From the NCBI RefSeq assembly GCF_016907385.1, contig NZ_JAFBBU010000001.1, positions 2,108,001 through 2,172,000 of the forward strand: DNA of 64,000 nt. The letters run 5' to 3'. Shown piece after piece: positions 15,766 through 24,740 of the stretch. Under the pieces are notes generated by a model. That model had not been told where the DNA came from. It was given only the letters and a program-made list of their open reading frames with translations, and made no database searches. The first letter of the stretch is position 1, and the number at the start of each line of letters is the position of its first letter. This DNA is from Subtercola frigoramans (GTDB taxonomy: Bacteria; Actinomycetota; Actinomycetes; Actinomycetales; Microbacteriaceae). The position numbers were made by a program, and so were the translations under genes.

Positions 15766-16497
15766 TCAGGGTTCTCCGAAACCGCTCTCGATGAGAGCAG
15801 CCAGCGCGTCGAGGGCACCCGTGCCGTCGGAGTCCGCAGTCACGAGAGTGGCTGTGGTGCCACGCACGAGGCCGAGCGACATGATTCCCAAGAGACTCTT
15901 GGCGTCCTTCCCGTTGATGGTGACCTTCGCGGAGAAGGTGTTGGCTAACTTCACGAACTCGGCGGCAGGTCTCGCGTGCAGGCCGTCCTTGTTGACGATC
16001 TCGACCGTTCTGGTCAGGGTGTCCTTCATCGTCCGGGAATCCGGCTGGGTGGCGGCGGCAGCAGCATGCTCCTCCGGGGTCGCCGGTTCTGCCCGGCTCA
16101 GAGTGCCCCGTGCGGACTCCCCCGCTGCGACGACGTCGTCGAGCGAGCCGCCGGACTCGGCAGTGACAGACGCGGCCACCGCCCCTTCGACGAGCGGAGC
16201 ATCCACGATTCTCACCCGGGAACGTACTTCGTCGTCGAGAAAGTCGAGCGCGGTCTCCGCAGTGAGGATCGCTGAGCCCAGATCGCACAGCACGACGACG
16301 CCCTCGCCGGAGTCGACCTGCCCGATGGCCGCCAGGACCTTGTCGAAACTCGTGCCGATGCCGCCCTCGTCGGTGCCGCCCGCCGGAGCCAGCGCCGTGT
16401 TCGGTGCCATCTGCGAGGCGAGTTCGATCAGGCCCTCTGCGATTTTCACACTGTGCGAGACGAAAACCAGACCGACCTTGCCGGCAACTGCCGTCAC
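15766..16497 (-). CDS. dhaM: DhaM, dihydroxyacetone kinase phosphoryl donor (EIIA-Man + HPr domains)
   Basis: 243 residues. Passes phosphate from the PTS to DhaL-bound ADP so that DhaK can phosphorylate dihydroxyacetone. Domain 1 (about 1-130) is EIIA-Man-like with GLVFVSHSVKIAEGL (phospho-His in SHS), GTSFDKVLAAI and VLCDLGSAILTAE. After an Ala/Thr-rich linker, domain 2 (about 155-243) is an HPr domain with NKDGLHARPAAEFV (phospho-His in LHARP) and SLLGIMSLG. The EI-like third domain of the E. coli protein is absent. GTG start one base after the dhaL stop (TGACGTG); a longer upstream start would run into dhaL. Last gene of dhaKLM. Confidence 0.93.
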   Translation of the reverse strand: MTAVAGKVGLVFVSHSVKIAEGLIELASQMAPNTALAPAGGTDEGGIGTSFDKVLAAIGQVDSGEGVVVLCDLGSAILTAETALDFLDDEVRSRVRIVDAPLVEGAVAASVTAESGGSLDDVVAAGESARGTLSRAEPATPEEHAAAAATQPDSRTMKDTLTRTVEIVNKDGLHARPAAEFVKLANTFSAKVTINGKDAKSLLGIMSLGLVRGTTATLVTADSDGTGALDALAALIESGFGEP

Positions 16498-16498
16498 G

Positions 16499-17164
16499 TC
16501 AGTTCTCCGACCCGGCGGCGGGAACGAAGTCGGCCGCAGCCGTATCCGCAGCAGCACGGATGATCAGCGCAGACGATTGCGCGCCCGGGTCACGATGCCC
16601 GATGGCCCGTTCGCCCAGATAGCTTGCGCGGCCCTTGTGGGCAATCAGGGGCTCGGTCGATTCGGCACCGGCTGCAGCGGCGTCGGCAGCTGCCTGGAGG
16701 ATCTCGACCTCGTTCCGGCCATCTGCCAGGGCTGCAGCTGCAGCGTCGACCGCGGGGGTCCACGAGTCGATCATCGTCTTGTCGCCCACCTCGGCTTTGC
16801 CGCGCAGAACGGCTCCGTCGCGCGCAGCAGTGAGCATCGCCACCAATGCGGCGCCATCGAGCTCCGGCTCCTTGCCGACGGCCACCGATGCCTTGAGGTA
16901 GGCCGTGCCGAGCAGTGGGCCCGAAGCGCCTCCCACAGTCGAGATGAGCGTCGTCGCAACGAGTTTGAGGGCATCACCCGGCACGGCATCCGGAGGCAGG
17001 TCGCCGAGCTTGGCCATCACCGCGGAGAACCCCCTGTCGAGGTTCTCCCCGTGGTCGCCGTCGCCGATCTCGCGGTCGAGGGTGATCAGTTCGACTCGGT
17101 GTTCCGCGACGACGCGCGCGCTCTCTGTGACCCAGTCCCTCACCCAGGTGATGCCCAAACTCAT
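16499..17164 (-). CDS. dhaL: DhaL, dihydroxyacetone kinase ADP-binding subunit
   Basis: 221 residues. Holds ADP/ATP as a bound cofactor and transfers phosphate to dihydroxyacetone on DhaK. Seen: ITLDREIGDGDHGENLDRGF, the Asp cluster that binds the two Mg2+ ions, TLISTVGGASGPLLGTAYL, and GDKTMIDSWTPAVDA and HKGRASYLGERAIGHRDPGAQSS in the nucleotide lid. Start at the ATG of MSLGITWVRDW; an earlier in-frame start would overlap dhaK. Seven bases separate it from dhaK, and dhaM follows after one base. Confidence 0.95.
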   Translation of the reverse strand: MSLGITWVRDWVTESARVVAEHRVELITLDREIGDGDHGENLDRGFSAVMAKLGDLPPDAVPGDALKLVATTLISTVGGASGPLLGTAYLKASVAVGKEPELDGAALVAMLTAARDGAVLRGKAEVGDKTMIDSWTPAVDAAAAALADGRNEVEILQAAADAAAAGAESTEPLIAHKGRASYLGERAIGHRDPGAQSSALIIRAAADTAAADFVPAAGSEN

Positions 17165-17171
17165 GCTTCGT

Positions 17172-18173
17172 CTACCTTCCCCACCGGAGCGCAGCGGTCT
17201 GCACTGGTGCATCCCACAGTCCGGTCAGTTCGTCGTCCAGTTTCAATACCGTAATCGACGCACCCTGCATTTCAAGGGAGGTCACGAAATTGCCGACGAG
17301 TGTTCTCGTGACGGTGATGCCCTGCGCAGCCAGTACCTCGGCTGCGCGTCGGAACATGATGTAGAGCTCGACGAGGGGCGTTCCACCCATACCATTCACG
17401 AACAACAGCACCGAGTCGCCGGATGCGAATGGCAGGTCTTCGAGGATGGGTTCGAGCATGCGGTCCACAATGGCATCGGCCGGTTCGAGCTTGATCCGTT
17501 CGCGGCCAGGTTCGCCGTGGATTCCGATCCCGATCTCGATTTCGTCTTCGTCGAGCGTGAAGCTGGGCTCGCCGGCGTGGGGAACGGTCGGGGCCGTGAG
17601 GGCGATACCCAGGGTGCGCGTCTGGGCGTTGACCTTCGTGGCGACGGCGGCCACAGCATCCAGATCGTCGCCCCGTTCGGCGGCGGCACCGGCGATCTTC
17701 TCGACCAGCACAGTGCCTGCGACACCACGGCGGCCAGCTGTCCACGTCGAGTCCTTGACGGCGACGTCGTCGTCGACGATGACCGTGCGCACGTCGATTC
17801 CCTCGGCGGCAGCGAGGTCGGCAGCGGTTTCGAAGTTGAGAACGTCGCCGGTGTAGTTCTTGACGATGTGAAGGACACCTGCTCCCCCGTCGACGGCGAT
17901 CGTCGCTGCGAGAATCGGATCGGGCGTCGGGGAGGTGAAGATCGGCCCGGGAACGGCCGCGTCGAGCATGCCGAAGCCGACGAAACCGCCGTGAAGGGGC
18001 TCGTGCCCGCCGCCACCGCCGCTCACCAGCGCGACTTTTCCCTTGACCGGTTCATCGACTCGAAGGATGTAGACGGGGTCGAGTGAAATGGTGACCAGAT
18101 CGGGATGAGCCGCGCCGAAACCGGCGACGGACTCGGTGACGACGTCTTTCGGGTCGTTGATGATTTTCTTCAT
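17172..18173 (-). CDS. dhaK: DhaK, dihydroxyacetone kinase substrate-binding subunit
   Basis: 333 residues, standard length. Binds dihydroxyacetone covalently through a histidine; the product dihydroxyacetone phosphate enters glycolysis. Seen: [19 protein letters not shown], the substrate loop [32 protein letters not shown], and [14 protein letters not shown], where the His is the covalent-binding residue. First gene of dhaKLM. No DhaR/DhaQ-type regulator or glycerol dehydrogenase is adjacent, so the source of dihydroxyacetone is not shown here. Confidence 0.97.
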   Translation of the reverse strand: MKKIINDPKDVVTESVAGFGAAHPDLVTISLDPVYILRVDEPVKGKVALVSGGGGGHEPLHGGFVGFGMLDAAVPGPIFTSPTPDPILAATIAVDGGAGVLHIVKNYTGDVLNFETAADLAAAEGIDVRTVIVDDDVAVKDSTWTAGRRGVAGTVLVEKIAGAAAERGDDLDAVAAVATKVNAQTRTLGIALTAPTVPHAGEPSFTLDEDEIEIGIGIHGEPGRERIKLEPADAIVDRMLEPILEDLPFASGDSVLLFVNGMGGTPLVELYIMFRRAAEVLAAQGITVTRTLVGNFVTSLEMQGASITVLKLDDELTGLWDAPVQTAALRWGR

Positions 18174-18340
18174 TGAAAGTCCTATCTCTGGAGCGATCTT
18201 TCGAGGCCACCATCACGAAAGAGGGGTCTCGTCCGAGCTAAACCTACGCCCAATGCAATGCCGGGGAACAGGGGTCTCGATTGTTCGAACATCTGTGCAC
18301 GAAGCGGCATTTCCGTTGGCCCCTGGCGGCCTATCAGCCC

Positions 18341-19405
18341 TCAGGACTGCGTTGCAGAAATCCAGGTGTCGAGTTTCTCAGCGGCGTCACCGGAGTCGAT
18401 CGCAGTAGCTGCGGTGATCATCCGTGCAGCAAGACGCTCGACGATGCCGCGTTGGACCTGTGCCGGGTCGCGTGCAAGGTCGAACGCGACGAGGCCGGCG
18501 GCCGCATTCAGCAGCACGATGTCGCGCACGGGGCCTGTCTCACCAGCCATGACTCGACGCACCGTTGCTGCGTTCTCCATCGGGCTGCCGCCCCGGAGGT
18601 CGTCGATCGACGAGCGCTGGAGCCCGAGTTCGCGGGGGTCGACATCGTGCTCGGTCACGGCGCCGCGGGAAACCTCCCAGACGTGGCTGTGGCCTGTCGT
18701 GGTGAGTTCATCGAGCCCGTCGTCACCACGGAGAACGAGCGCCGTCGCACCTCGGGTGCGGAACACGCCGACAAACAGCGGGACGCGATCGAGTTGCGCC
18801 ACACCGACGACCGAGGCCTCCGGCCGCGCGGGATTCACCAGGGGCCCGAGGTAGTTGAACACGGTTGGGATGCCGAGCTCGCCGCGAACCGTCGCGGCGT
18901 GGCGGAACCCGGGGTGGAACTTCGCCGCAAACGCGAAGGTGATGCCGGCGTCGAGGAGTACCCGTGCCACCTCGGTGCTTTCGAGCGCAAGGTTGAGGCC
19001 GAGGGCGGAGAGGACATCGGACGAGCCGGAGAGCGAACTCGCTGCCTTGTTACCGTGTTTCACGACCGGCACGCCGGAAGCGGCACAGACGATCGAGGCC
19101 ATTGTCGATACATTCACCGTGCCGAAACGGTCGCCGCCGGTGCCGACGATGTCCAGCGCGAATGGGTCCACGGCGAGAGGCACAGCATGGTCGAGGATTG
19201 CATCGCGAAAGCCGACGATCTCATCGACCGTCTCCCCTTTTGCCCGGAGGGCGACGAGGAATCCCGCCAGTTGGGCCGATGTGGCGGAACCCTGCATGAC
19301 CTCGTTCATCGCCCACGTGGCGTCGGACACAGACAGGTCGTGCTGCTCCAGCAGCGACGAGATGATGCTGGGCCAACTCTGTTCAGGTGCCATATCTGCG
19401 ATCAT
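18341..19405 (-). CDS. trpD: Anthranilate phosphoribosyltransferase
   Basis: 354 residues. Transfers phosphoribose from PRPP to anthranilate in tryptophan synthesis. Seen: LDIVGTGGDRFGTVNVSTMAS (PRPP/anthranilate GTGGD motif), VKHGNKAASSLSGSSDVLSALG, and the Mg-binding segment near VLRGDDGLDEL. Start chosen at the ATG with GAGGG seven bases upstream (MIADMAPEQ); the ATG four codons later is possible. It stands alone, divergent from ctaE with 91 bases between; the same trpD/ctaE arrangement is known in mycobacteria and other actinobacteria, so the position is conserved although the functions are unrelated. Confidence 0.96.
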   Translation of the reverse strand: MIADMAPEQSWPSIISSLLEQHDLSVSDATWAMNEVMQGSATSAQLAGFLVALRAKGETVDEIVGFRDAILDHAVPLAVDPFALDIVGTGGDRFGTVNVSTMASIVCAASGVPVVKHGNKAASSLSGSSDVLSALGLNLALESTEVARVLLDAGITFAFAAKFHPGFRHAATVRGELGIPTVFNYLGPLVNPARPEASVVGVAQLDRVPLFVGVFRTRGATALVLRGDDGLDELTTTGHSHVWEVSRGAVTEHDVDPRELGLQRSSIDDLRGGSPMENAATVRRVMAGETGPVRDIVLLNAAAGLVAFDLARDPAQVQRGIVERLAARMITAATAIDSGDAAEKLDTWISATQS

Positions 19406-19484
19406 AAACGGTCCCTCAACCCGGACACGCCGGGCTCGACTTCTACAGAGTGTGGAAATGCCAAACACGGGGTGAGAAATCGGA

Positions 19485-19490
19485 CATAAT
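19485..19490 (+). promoter_or_regulatory. -10 element of a probable leaderless promoter for ctaE-qcrCAB
   Basis: CATAAT is followed by six bases and then the GTG of ctaE, so the predicted transcript starts at the start codon. No Shine-Dalgarno is present at usable distance, which supports leaderless translation. The -35 region is weak. Confidence 0.5.
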
Positions 19491-19496
19491 GGAACC

Positions 19497-20126
19497 GTGA
19501 CGAGCAACTCGCTGACCCAAACATCCTCCGCGCCGCTGGTGCAGCGGCCCAATGTCGTGGCCGTTGGCACGATCGTCTGGCTCGGCAGTGAGGTGATGTT
19601 CTTCGCCGGCCTCTTCGCGATCTACTTCACTCTGCGGTCGACGTCTCCCGAGTTGTGGAGCATCGAGACCACACACCTGAACGTACCGTTCGCAACCGTG
19701 AACACGCTGATCCTGGTGTCCTCGTCATTCACATGCCAGTTCGGAGTGTTCGCAGCCGAACGACTGCAGTCGCGTGCAACAGGCTGGAAGCCCACGCAAT
19801 GGGGAATGGTCGAGTGGTTCTACCTCACCTTCATCCTCGGCGCACTGTTCGTCTCCGGCCAGGCCTGGGAGTACGCAAACCTGGTCCAGGACGGCATCAC
19901 CATCAGCTCCTCCGCCTATGGTTCGGCGTTCTACCTCACAACGGGGTTCCACGCGCTGCACGTCACCGCGGGTCTCTTCACCTTCCTTCTCATGATCGGC
20001 CGGGCATTCGCCGTCAAGAACTTCGGTCACCGCGAAGCCACCAGTGCGATCGTGGTCTCCTACTACTGGCACTTCGTCGACGTGGTCTGGATCGGCCTCT
20101 TCCTCGTGATCTACGTGCTCAAGTAG
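19497..20126 (+). CDS. ctaE: Cytochrome c oxidase subunit III
   Basis: 209 residues, short five-helix form usual in actinobacteria. Structural subunit of the aa3 oxidase. Seen: [63 protein letters not shown] and [21 protein letters not shown], all standard subunit III sequences. It heads ctaE-qcrC-qcrA-qcrB, away from the other oxidase genes (ctaCDF, 24.3-27.4 kb), as in other actinobacteria where bc1 and aa3 form one supercomplex. GTG start right after a -10-like box. Confidence 0.97.
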   Translation: MTSNSLTQTSSAPLVQRPNVVAVGTIVWLGSEVMFFAGLFAIYFTLRSTSPELWSIETTHLNVPFATVNTLILVSSSFTCQFGVFAAERLQSRATGWKPTQWGMVEWFYLTFILGALFVSGQAWEYANLVQDGITISSSAYGSAFYLTTGFHALHVTAGLFTFLLMIGRAFAVKNFGHREATSAIVVSYYWHFVDVVWIGLFLVIYVLK

Positions 20127-20194
20127 CTCATCGCACGATCCGTCGCACATGCATGCTCCTTTCGAAAGACCCGCACCAAAAGAGAGTTGAGAGA

Positions 20195-20989
20195 ATGGCC
20201 CGCAATTCCAGGAAAGCGAACAGACGACACCCCCTCGCTACCGTCGTTCTGATCGCAATCGGGCTTGCCTTCACCGGCGGCGGTTACGCGCTGTTCACCA
20301 GCACGGCCACAGCCCAGTCCGCAACGGCAGCCACCTCGCAGTCCTCAGTCGACGAGGGCAAGAAGCTGTTCGCCGCCAACTGTGCCACGTGCCACGGCAT
20401 GAACCTCGAGGGCTCAGCAGCGGGTCCAAGCCTGCTCGGCGTCGGTGCAGCATCCGTTGACTTCCAGGTCGGAACGGGTCGCATGCCCCTGGCCATGTCG
20501 GGGCCGCAGGCCATGCAGAAGCCTCCGCAGTTCACTGCTGAGCAGACGCAGGCACTCGCCGACTACGTCGCCTCACTATCGCCTGGCCCGGCCATCCCGG
20601 CTGAGGAACAACTGACAGCAAACGGCAACGCGACCAACGGTGGAGAGCTCTTCCGCATCAACTGCGCCATGTGCCACAACGTCGCCGGTGCCGGTGGCGC
20701 CCTGACCGAGGGCAAGTTCGCGCCCGAGTTGACCGGGGTCGACTCCAAGTACATCTATGAGGCCATGCTCACTGGCCCGCAGAACATGCCCGTCTTCAAC
20801 GATCACAACATCACGCCTGAAGACAAGCGCGACATCATCACGTACCTCAAGTACCTGCAGAGCAACCCGTCTCCGGGCGGCTTCGAACTCGGAAATCTCG
20901 GCCCCGTAGCCGAAGGGCTCTTCATCTGGATCTTCGGAATCGGCGCAGTCGTCGCTCTGACGGTCTGGCTGACCGCCAAGTCGAACTAG
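20195..20989 (+). CDS. qcrC: Diheme cytochrome c subunit of the bc complex
   Basis: 264 residues. Carries electrons from the bc1 part directly to the aa3 oxidase inside the supercomplex, replacing a soluble cytochrome c. N-terminal membrane anchor/signal (TVVLIAIGLAFTGGGYALF), two c-type heme domains with CATCH (about residue 65) and CAMCH (about residue 160), distal Met candidates GRMPLAM and PQNMPVF, and a C-terminal helix (GLFIWIFGIGAVVALTVWL). ATG preceded by a GAGAG-type ribosome site. An overlapping longer reading upstream has no family similarity. Confidence 0.96.
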   Translation: MARNSRKANRRHPLATVVLIAIGLAFTGGGYALFTSTATAQSATAATSQSSVDEGKKLFAANCATCHGMNLEGSAAGPSLLGVGAASVDFQVGTGRMPLAMSGPQAMQKPPQFTAEQTQALADYVASLSPGPAIPAEEQLTANGNATNGGELFRINCAMCHNVAGAGGALTEGKFAPELTGVDSKYIYEAMLTGPQNMPVFNDHNITPEDKRDIITYLKYLQSNPSPGGFELGNLGPVAEGLFIWIFGIGAVVALTVWLTAKSN

Positions 20990-21057
20990 CCCAGCATCAA
21001 CCCAGCTCAACAGCACCAGCAGACCCACATTTCTTGACAGGCTCGAAAGGGAACACC

Positions 21058-22152
21058 ATGGCACACGACGACAGCAGCGGCTCAGAGCTCGCCGCTCCCT
21101 CGTCTGGAGCAGCGGCGGGCACGGCAGTCGAACGTGCTGGCACTGCCGAGTCGAACGGTGGCCTCGCCGTCATCACGACCGACACCTTTCCCGATCCGGG
21201 AATGCCGCCGCATCGGCCCAGGGTCACAGACCTCGACCCGAAGAAGGCGCGGACTGCCCAGCGGGCCGTCTACACACTCTTCTACCTGTCGGTCGCGGGT
21301 AGCGTCTTCGCCCTGGCCGCCTACATGGCGTTTCCGATCGAAGACGGCGACCCCGGTGCGCTCCGCCTGAACACCGTCTTCCTCGGGCTCGGCATCACGC
21401 TCGCGCTCATGGGTATCGGCCTCGGCGCGGTTCACTGGGCCAAGACGCTCATGGCAGACCACGAGGGAATCGACGTTCGTCACCCCGTTCGCGGCACGCC
21501 GGAGACCCGCACCCGTGCCGTGGAGATCTTCGACGACGCGAACAAGGAGTCCGGCTTCGGTCGCCGCACCCTCATCCGAAACAGCCTCATCGGCGCACTC
21601 GTGGCGTTCCCGCTACCGGCAGTCATCCTGTTCCGCGGTCTCGGCCCCCAGTTCGACAACCCTGCCTCCCTGCTCGAGACCACGATGTGGAAAGCCGGTG
21701 CACGGCTCACGCTCGACCCCTCCGGTCTTCCGATCAAGGCGTCAGACGTCACACTCGGCTCCGCATTCCACATCATCCCTGAGGGCCTCAATGAGATGCC
21801 CGACAGACTTGAGCAGAAGGCGAAAGCTGCTGTTCTGCTCATGCGCGTCAACCCGGCCGACCTCAATGTGAGCCCCGGCCGAGAGACGTGGAATTACGAC
21901 GGCATCGTCGCATATTCCAAAATCTGCACACACGTCGGATGCCCGGTGGCACTCTTCGAACAGCAGACCCACCATCTGCTCTGCCCGTGCCACCAGTCCA
22001 CCTTCGACGTGAACAACGAGTGCAAGGTCATCTTCGGCCCGGCCAAGCGCGCCCTGCCCCAGCTGCCCATCACCGTTGACGGTGAGGGTTACCTCATCGC
22101 ACAGAGTGATTTTCTCGAACCAGTTGGTCCTAGTTTCTGGGAGCGTTCATGA
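21058..22152 (+). CDS. qcrA: Rieske iron-sulfur subunit of the bc complex
   Basis: 364 residues. Takes electrons from quinol via a 2Fe-2S cluster. Actinobacterial form with three transmembrane helices: about residues 75-95 and 105-125, and a third near 185 after EIFDDANKESGFGRRTLIRNSLIGALVAFPLP. The C-terminal Rieske fold has both ligand motifs, CTHVGCPVAL and CPCHQSTFD. The acidic, Ala-rich N-terminal region (first 50 residues) is probably unstructured. Start at the ATG eight codons inside the open frame, preceded by GAAAGG. Stop overlaps the qcrB start (ATGA). Confidence 0.96.
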   Translation: MAHDDSSGSELAAPSSGAAAGTAVERAGTAESNGGLAVITTDTFPDPGMPPHRPRVTDLDPKKARTAQRAVYTLFYLSVAGSVFALAAYMAFPIEDGDPGALRLNTVFLGLGITLALMGIGLGAVHWAKTLMADHEGIDVRHPVRGTPETRTRAVEIFDDANKESGFGRRTLIRNSLIGALVAFPLPAVILFRGLGPQFDNPASLLETTMWKAGARLTLDPSGLPIKASDVTLGSAFHIIPEGLNEMPDRLEQKAKAAVLLMRVNPADLNVSPGRETWNYDGIVAYSKICTHVGCPVALFEQQTHHLLCPCHQSTFDVNNECKVIFGPAKRALPQLPITVDGEGYLIAQSDFLEPVGPSFWERS

Positions 22153-23786
22153 GCACCATCGAAAGAACTCCGGCACCTCAGGTGCCGGAGAACACCGGCC
22201 CCGAACTGGCCGACACGAAGCAGGCCGGCTTCACGGCCTGGACGGCGAACTACATCGACGAGCGCACGAGCATCTCCGCGGTGGTCAAGGAGTTCGGTCG
22301 AAAGATCTTCCCCGACCACTGGTCGTTCATGCTCGGCGAGGTCGCTCTGTACAGCTTCGTCGTCATCATCCTCACCGGAACGTTCCTGACCTTCTTCTTC
22401 CAGGCATCCATGGTGCCGGTGGTCTATGACGGCAGCTTCGTGCCACTCAAGGGCGTCGAGATGTCTGCGGCGATGAACTCCACGCTGAACATCTCGTTCG
22501 ACCTCCGTGGTGGCCTGCTCATCCGCCAGATCCACCACTGGGCCGCTCTCATGTTCATCGCCTCCATCGGCCTGCACATGCTGCGCATCTACTTCACCGG
22601 TGCCTTCCGCAAGCCGCGTGAGCTCAACTGGGTGATCGGTTTCGTGCTGTTCATCCTGGCACTCGGCGAGGGCTTCACCGGGTACTCGCTTCCTGACGAC
22701 CTGCTCTCAGGAAACGGTCTTCGCATCATCGACGGAATGGTGAAGGGATTCCCCTTCGTCGGAACCTGGATCTCGTACCTGATCTTCGGTGGTGAGTTCC
22801 CTGGTGGTGACATCGTCGGTCGTCTGTACACCGTGCACATCCTGCTGTTGCCTGCGATCATCGTGGCCATGATCGCACTGCACCTGGTCTTCGTCGTCGT
22901 GCACAAGCACACGCAGTACGCAGGTCCCGGCAAGACCAACCAGAACGTCGTCGGCTACCCCGTTCTGCCGGTCTACGCTGCCAAGGCCGGGGGGTTCTTC
23001 TTCCTCGTCTTCGGTGTCATCGCGTTGATCGCCTCGTTCTTCACGATCAACCCGATCTGGAACTACGGCCCCTATGACCCCTCCCCCGTCTCTGCCGGAA
23101 CCCAGCCAGACTGGTACATCGGTTTCGCCGACGGTGCCCTCCGACTGGTTCCGACGGGTCTCGAATCGGTGATCTGGGGCCACACGTACTCGTGGAACAT
23201 CCTGATTCCGGTCGCAGTGCTCGGCCTGTTCATCCTCACGGTCCTGATTTATCCGTTCATCGAGTCGTGGGTCACTGGCGACAAGCGGGAGCACCACATA
23301 CTCGACCGTCCGCGGAACGCCCCGACGCGCACCGCAATCGGAGCCGCCGGCGTTACCTTCTACGCCGCACTGTGGGCTGCCGCAAGTTCCGACCTCATCG
23401 CAACGCACTTCCAGCTTTCGATCGAATCGGTGATCCACGCCATCCAGGCCACATTGATCATCGGACCGATCATCGCGTACCACATCGCGAAGCGCGTATG
23501 CCTGGCCCTTCAGAAGAAGGACCGCGAGATCGCGCTCCACGGCTTCGAGTCGGGTCGTATCGTCAGGCTCCCGGGCGGTGAGTACATCGAGGTTCACCAG
23601 CCCGTCGACGAGTACGAGCGCTGGCGCCTGGTCGGCTACAACGAATACAAGCCCCTCATGATCCGCCCGAACGCCCAGGGCAAGATCACTGGCGCCCAGC
23701 GCCTGCGTGCCGGCATGTCGAAGTGGTTCTTCGAGGATCGTATTGCCCCCGTGGCCAAGTCCGAGGTGGAGCGCCAGCACCACTGA
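22149..23786 (+). CDS. qcrB: Cytochrome b subunit of the bc complex
   Basis: 545 residues. Diheme transmembrane core that oxidises menaquinol. Seen: FDLRGGLLIRQIHHWAALMFIASIGLHMLRIYFTGAFRKPRE with heme-ligand histidines, GYSLPDDLLSGNGLRI, LLPAIIVAMIALHLVFVVVHKHTQY with the second His pair, the PEWY-type loop written here as QPDWYIGFADGALRL, and extra C-terminal helices and a polar tail (ending VERQHH) typical of actinobacteria. Last gene of its operon; a strong hairpin terminator follows 17 bases later. Confidence 0.97.
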   Translation: MSTIERTPAPQVPENTGPELADTKQAGFTAWTANYIDERTSISAVVKEFGRKIFPDHWSFMLGEVALYSFVVIILTGTFLTFFFQASMVPVVYDGSFVPLKGVEMSAAMNSTLNISFDLRGGLLIRQIHHWAALMFIASIGLHMLRIYFTGAFRKPRELNWVIGFVLFILALGEGFTGYSLPDDLLSGNGLRIIDGMVKGFPFVGTWISYLIFGGEFPGGDIVGRLYTVHILLLPAIIVAMIALHLVFVVVHKHTQYAGPGKTNQNVVGYPVLPVYAAKAGGFFFLVFGVIALIASFFTINPIWNYGPYDPSPVSAGTQPDWYIGFADGALRLVPTGLESVIWGHTYSWNILIPVAVLGLFILTVLIYPFIESWVTGDKREHHILDRPRNAPTRTAIGAAGVTFYAALWAAASSDLIATHFQLSIESVIHAIQATLIIGPIIAYHIAKRVCLALQKKDREIALHGFESGRIVRLPGGEYIEVHQPVDEYERWRLVGYNEYKPLMIRPNAQGKITGAQRLRAGMSKWFFEDRIAPVAKSEVERQHH

Positions 23787-23803
23787 TCGACCCGCACGTC
23801 TGA

Positions 23804-23849
23804 ACGAGAGAAGCCCCTCACCCGCATCGGTGAGGGGCTTCTCTCGTTG
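23804..23849 (+). terminator. Hairpin terminator after qcrB
   Basis: Perfect 20-base-pair stem (arms 23804-23823 and 23830-23849) with a 6-base loop, starting 17 bases after the qcrB stop. The left arm opens AACGAGAGAAG and the right ends CTTCTCTCGTT. The following T-run is short (GTTGTGG). Confidence 0.85.
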
Positions 23850-24249
23850 TGGCAGACTAGGCGGGGCCCGCAACTCAGGAGAAAACCCCTCCCCTTGCGC
23901 CCGATTGCGGTTTAGCGGGGGCATCCAAAGCCTGCTGTGGCCCGCACCAGCCTCGATCGCCGATGCTCCGTGCAGCGCGGAGTCCCGACGTCCTCACTGG
24001 ACTACGCAGGTGGTCCGCCCCTCAGGCGCTCTGAAGGGCCGCAGTCGGCGCGCGCAACACCCTGAACGCCGAACCCGTGGAAGCACGTGCCTGCTGCCAC
24101 ATGTCACGTCGACCGACACCATCGTGAGGCCGTCGCGCCCAGTAGCGACGCGTGCGCGGGACTCAATTTGGACAAGTGGACTCAGATCGATGGAGAACAC
24201 ACCAACAAGAGCTGACCACGACATCCCATGCCGAACCCGCAGAAACAGA
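23850..24249. other. 400-base gene-free stretch between two terminators
   Basis: Lies between the qcrB terminator and the ctaF terminator. No reading frame here has a ribosome site or family motif; a 76-codon minus-strand frame (23994-24224) is Arg/Ser-rich and probably chance. Composition is uneven, with GC-rich hairpin-forming parts (for example GCGCTCTGAAGGGCC near 24030) and an A-rich part near 24165-24215. It could hold a small RNA or a decayed gene; I recognise neither. Confidence 0.5.
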
Positions 24250-24302
24250 AGAACCCCTGCTTGCCATCCACCTCAGGAGAGGGAGAAGCGAGCAGGGGTT
24301 CT
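24250..24302 (-). terminator. Hairpin terminator after ctaF
   Basis: Perfect 12-base stem AGAACCCCTGCT / AGCAGGGGTTCT (24250-24261 and 24291-24302) with a 29-base loop, 20 bases past the ctaF stop. Read on the minus strand it is followed by TCTGTTTCTG, a weak T-rich tail. Confidence 0.75.
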
Positions 24303-24322
24303 CTGACGATCTGAGAGACGGC

Positions 24323-24739
24323 CTAGCGGGCGAAATATCCGCGGTAGTACTCGTAGGTCCAACCGACGATCGCGATGAGCACGATGGCAACACCGATGAA
24401 GCTGATCCAGGTGCCGACAGCGAGGCCGGTGAGGAAGATAGCCAGTGCGGCAGCCATGATGATCGGCCACCAGCTCCACGGGCTGTAGAAGCCCATTTCT
24501 GGGTCACCGTCGTCGATATTCGAGTCGGTCAGGTCTTCAGGCAGCTCACCGCCCTGCGCCGCGTGAACACGGGCTAGGTAGAAGGCCAGGAATGCCGCCA
24601 GGATCGCACTCAGCGCGATGGCCAGCGTACCGACCCACTCGACCTTGCCGTAGGAGATGAGCGACCAGAAGGTGTAGATCGCGTCGGCGAGAATGAAGAA
24701 GCCGCCGAGAATCCAGAAGATGTTGATATTGGCGCGCAT
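24323..24739 (-). CDS. ctaF: Cytochrome c oxidase subunit IV, actinobacterial type
   Basis: 138 residues. Small structural subunit of the actinobacterial aa3 oxidase. Four hydrophobic helices in two pairs (about 7-28, 35-57, 89-108, 111-131), with the conserved loop DPEMGFYSPWSWWPI between the pairs and the ending WTYEYYRGYFAR. ATG one base after the ctaD stop, so coupled to it. Followed by a hairpin terminator that ends the ctaCDF operon. Confidence 0.95.
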   Translation of the reverse strand: MRANINIFWILGGFFILADAIYTFWSLISYGKVEWVGTLAIALSAILAAFLAFYLARVHAAQGGELPEDLTDSNIDDGDPEMGFYSPWSWWPIIMAAALAIFLTGLAVGTWISFIGVAIVLIAIVGWTYEYYRGYFAR

Positions 24740-24740
24740 G

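Noticed and set aside
15679..15948. Small plus-strand frames starting inside the 49-bp repeats
   Set aside because: Each repeat carries an ATG by chance (ATGAGCGCG); the frames run antisense into dhaM.
23994..24224. 76-codon minus-strand frame in the gene-free stretch
   Set aside because: No ribosome site, Arg/Ser/Cys-rich, no recognisable family.
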